Shown here one piece after another: positions 61,621 to 64,000 of a DNA stretch of 64,000 nt. Every line of letters starts with the position of its first letter. The first letter of the stretch is position 1. Location of the stretch: the NCBI GenBank assembly GCA_937949785.1, contig CALEDH010000008.1, forward strand, positions 1 through 64,000, read 5' to 3'. The notes below the pieces were generated by a model. That model did no database searches, was not told the origin of the DNA, and worked only from the letters and a program-made list of their open reading frames with translations. The translations under genes were made by a program, and so were the position numbers. This DNA comes from an uncultured Sulfolobales archaeon (GTDB lineage: Archaea; Thermoproteota; Thermoprotei_A; Sulfolobales; NBVN01).

Positions 61621-62343
61621 TTAAACCTTAATTTTAATTAACGCGTTTAGAGACAGTCTACCAGCCCTCTCAACATACCTACGGAGTTCCTCAGCTGTGG
61701 CGAAGCCTAACTCCTCAACGAGGGAGTCACTTACCAGTAGGAGAGCTCCTGACTTAACACCCCTCAAAGAGCTTAACGCGAAGACCGTAGAACATTCCAT
61801 CTCCACAGCTATTATACCCCTACTCGTCCACTTCTTCACGAAGTCCGGGTCCTCAGCGTAGAATGCATCACTACTAACTACAGGCCCTACAACAAACTTA
61901 ACACCTGATTTAACGACTTCATCAACAATGCTGTTAAGTACTTCGTAATTCGGTGCTGTCGCCATACATATGTTTTCCTTTAAATACTGGTAGAGTATAC
62001 CTCCTTGATTATATGCAGCACCTGTTGGTATGACTACATCACCTATACCTAGTCCCTTAACCATCGCCCCACACGTTCCAAACCTAATGATAACCTTAGC
62101 ACCTAACATTATGAGTTCTTCAACTACTATAGCTGATGAAGGACCTCCAATCCCGTGGGTCGCTACGGTGACTGGGACGCCCTCATAAATACCAGTATAT
62201 ACTAGGAGGCCCCTATTACTGTTGACCAGTTTAGGCCCTTCAAGAAGTGATGTTAGCTGTTCGATACGCGCTGGGTCCCCCCCAATAATCACCCTCTCAG
62301 CTATCTCCCCCTTCTTAGCCCTTATTATAACTGGATTCACCAT
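61621..62343 (-). CDS. Purine nucleoside/5'-methylthioadenosine phosphorylase
   Basis: 240 aa. The sequence follows Sulfolobus MTA phosphorylase almost block for block: ILAKKGE-like RAKKGEIAERVIIGGDPAR, NRGLLVYTGIYEG, THGIGGPSSAIVVEELIMLGA, YNQGGILYQYL, SSDAFYAEDPDFVKKW and GIIAVEMECSTVF with the catalytic DSL(V). It phosphorolyses MTA, adenosine or guanosine. It is separated from the Lon-like gene by 75 nt. AGGT precedes the ATG. Confidence 0.9.
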   Translation of the reverse strand: MVNPVIIRAKKGEIAERVIIGGDPARIEQLTSLLEGPKLVNSNRGLLVYTGIYEGVPVTVATHGIGGPSSAIVVEELIMLGAKVIIRFGTCGAMVKGLGIGDVVIPTGAAYNQGGILYQYLKENICMATAPNYEVLNSIVDEVVKSGVKFVVGPVVSSDAFYAEDPDFVKKWTSRGIIAVEMECSTVFALSSLRGVKSGALLLVSDSLVEELGFATAEELRRYVERAGRLSLNALIKIKV

Positions 62344-62537
62344 AAGTAAGACCTATAGAATTAATTATTGAAACTATTTAAACTTGTAGTGAGGTGGTAA
62401 GAGGAACGTTACTTTGAATACTAGAGGATTAGGACTTCTGCTAATGCCCCTCACCCATCTACACTTCAGAAATATCTTAACATGAATTTGTAAATTTAAA
62501 TATTTAAACCGCTATCTGCATAACTTTATGATATAAC

Positions 62538-63479
62538 ATGTCGCTAGTACGGTATCTATGTAAGAGGGTGTATCACTCAATCCCAACCTTTATTGGTGCT
62601 TTATTATTCATGTTTATATTAGTCCGTGTATTGCCTGGGGACCCGGCTAGACTGATAGCTGGGCCTGAAGCGCTCGAACAGGATGTGGAGAGGATTAGAG
62701 AGCAGCTAGGTCTTAATAAACCGTTACATGAGCAGTTCGTGGACTACGTCGTAACCCTCATTAGAGGGGATCTCGGCAAGTCAATTAAGTTTAGGACGCC
62801 TGTCATTAACGAGGTATTAGCTAGGCTGCCTTATACCGTAGCATTAGCATTTGTTGCTGAGGCTATAGCTATTGCTGTAGCATTACCCTTAGGTATAATA
62901 TCTGCGTTAAGACCTAATTCTAAACTAACGTATGTGACGTCAGTCCTATCATTATTAGGGGCTTCCGCCCCTACATTCTGGGTAGCGCTCATGTTTATCT
63001 ACATTTTCTCAGTGAACCTTAGGATACTTCCTTCAAGCGGTGCTGACAGTCCAAGACATATAATACTGCCTGCAGCTACGTTGTCCCTCCTTCTAATGGG
63101 TAATCTAACTAGGATTACTAGGTCGTCGGTTATTGAAGCGTTGAATAGTAATCATATATTAACAGCTATTGCTAAGGGGCTTAGGGAAAGAGCTATACTG
63201 ATGAGGCATGTCCTTAAAAACTCTATGATACCCATAGTCACTTTAATGGGTCTTCAGATAGGTAGCCTCTTAGGCGGTGCTATCATCACTGAAACGGTGT
63301 ATGCGTGGCCTGGCATAGGATCCTTACTTATAGACTCAATATTCTTCAGGGATTACACATTAATTCAAGGTATAATACTCTTCATAGTGTTGGCGTTCAT
63401 AGTTATAAACATAGTGGTTGATGTGATTTACGCATTCATAGATCCGAGGATAAGGGATCTCCTGTGGAGGACAGGTTAA
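62538..63479 (+). CDS. Peptide/nickel-type ABC permease (DppB family)
   Basis: 313 aa, six membrane helices. IPTFIGALLFMFILVRVLPGDPARLIAGPEA at the start, GDLGKSIKFRTPV, and the coupling loop HILTAIAKGLRERAILMRHVLKNSMIPIVTLMG are DppB/OppB features. TTTAAATATTTAAA ~30-40 bp upstream is its TATA box and suggests a short leader. The second permease gene overlaps its end. The peptide-binding protein and ATPases would lie beyond the window or elsewhere. Confidence 0.9.
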   Translation: MSLVRYLCKRVYHSIPTFIGALLFMFILVRVLPGDPARLIAGPEALEQDVERIREQLGLNKPLHEQFVDYVVTLIRGDLGKSIKFRTPVINEVLARLPYTVALAFVAEAIAIAVALPLGIISALRPNSKLTYVTSVLSLLGASAPTFWVALMFIYIFSVNLRILPSSGADSPRHIILPAATLSLLLMGNLTRITRSSVIEALNSNHILTAIAKGLRERAILMRHVLKNSMIPIVTLMGLQIGSLLGGAIITETVYAWPGIGSLLIDSIFFRDYTLIQGIILFIVLAFIVINIVVDVIYAFIDPRIRDLLWRTG

Positions 63480-64000
63480 TACTTGAAAGGATAGCTGAGG
63501 TCAGACGGAGACGTCTGAAAGAGGTTTGGGAGACGTTTAAATCTAATAGAGTGGCCTACGCATCGTTATATGTAGTGATGATCATAGTAGCGTTGATATT
63601 AGTAGGTTTTGTTTACACGCCTTACGGTCCCTACGACTTTGACTTAGGTAATGCCAGGCAACCTCCCTCCATTAAACACCCACTAGGAACTGATGAATTA
63701 GGTAGGGACATATTAAGTAGGTTAATGGTAGGGGGTAGGTATACCATCGGCATCTCAGTAATCTCAGTCTTACTGGGGACGTTGTTGGGGAGCGTACTTG
63801 GACTCATCTCAGGCTACCTCGGCGGCAGTCTAGACACCGTAATACAGAGGATTGTTGATGTTGCTTTAGCCTTCCCAACAACGTTGTTAGCAATAGCCCT
63901 CATGGTATCCCTCGGACCTGGGATGACTAGCCTCATAGTAGCAATATCCTTAAGTACTTTCCCAGTGTATGCTAGATTGGTTAGAGGTACAGTCCTACAG
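63464..64000 (+). CDS. Peptide-type ABC permease (DppC family), 3'-truncated by the window
   Basis: Partial and absent from the ORF track. It starts at GTG 63464, overlapping dppB by 16 nt, with AGGGAT 6 nt upstream. The protein begins with a basic leader (RRRRLKEVWETFKSNRVAYASLY), an N-terminal helix, then PSIKHPLGTDELGRDILSRLMVGGRYT, the OppC/DppC hallmark. About 179 residues lie in the window. It pairs with DppB. Confidence 0.88.
   Translation, partial: MEDRLILERIAEVRRRRLKEVWETFKSNRVAYASLYVVMIIVALILVGFVYTPYGPYDFDLGNARQPPSIKHPLGTDELGRDILSRLMVGGRYTIGISVISVLLGTLLGSVLGLISGYLGGSLDTVIQRIVDVALAFPTTLLAIALMVSLGPGMTSLIVAISLSTFPVYARLVRGTVLQ

Overview
The window looks like chromosomal DNA of a hyperthermophilic or thermophilic Thermoproteota (crenarchaeal) archaeon. 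The evidence is a LysW-dependent lysine/arginine pathway with an Lrp/LysM regulator, an archaeal 7S (SRP) RNA, a short archaeal PGK, a Sulfolobus-type MTA/purine phosphorylase, DUF2192- and DUF5622-like proteins, TATA boxes about 25 bp ahead of short leaders, and GGTG-type ribosome sites with many GTG/TTG starts. Genes are tightly packed on both strands. I see no tRNA, rRNA, transposase, integrase or CRISPR array.

Region by region: 1-171 is the N-terminus of a substrate-binding protein that leaves the window. 293-3531 is lipoate-assembly locus 1: two radical SAM proteins of the LipS1/LipS2 type, divergent from a split lipoate-protein ligase (LplA + LplB) and an acylphosphatase. 3.5-8 kb holds an MDH2-type dehydrogenase, a B12/radical SAM protein and a phosphate transporter with its PhoU-like partner. 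8.1-17.2 kb is housekeeping (nucleotidyltransferase, SRP RNA, hydroxyacid dehydrogenase, HtpX, JAMM protease, CBS regulator, PGK, UspA). 17.4-24.1 kb is the LysW cluster: lysK-lysJ-lysX-lysW leftward and argX-lysY-lysZ-lysM rightward. LysW (55 aa) is absent from the ORF track. 24.2-29.8 kb is a branched-chain amino-acid-type ABC transporter. 30-41.6 kb has AlaX, membrane or secreted proteins, a regulator divergent from a secreted beta-propeller protein, a MATE exporter and an M20 amidohydrolase. 41.8-46.8 kb is lipoate-assembly locus 2, paralogous to locus 1 but with hypC-hypD inserted and with LplA and LplB fused. 46.8-51.4 kb has larB-larC, trmO and a DAACS symporter. 51.6-54.4 kb is a BtuFCD-type importer. 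54.4-64 kb has pheA, a ferredoxin/AOR pair, a frameshifted Na+-dependent transporter, a TIGR04076 protein, a Lon-like secreted protease, a nucleoside phosphorylase and the start of a peptide ABC transporter.

How they fit: LysW is the carrier that LysX/ArgX load with aminoadipate/glutamate, after which LysZ, LysY, LysJ and LysK complete lysine or ornithine. An Lrp-type regulator closes that operon, and repeated TTGAA/TTCAA half-sites lie just upstream of the lysW promoter. The two lipoate loci each encode a ligase plus two radical SAM sulfur-insertion proteins, divergently read from one near-palindromic TATA box. The most interesting features are this duplicated and diverged lipoate machinery, the hypCD insertion, and two perfect inverted repeats placed as operators (35972-35999 and 51564-51588).
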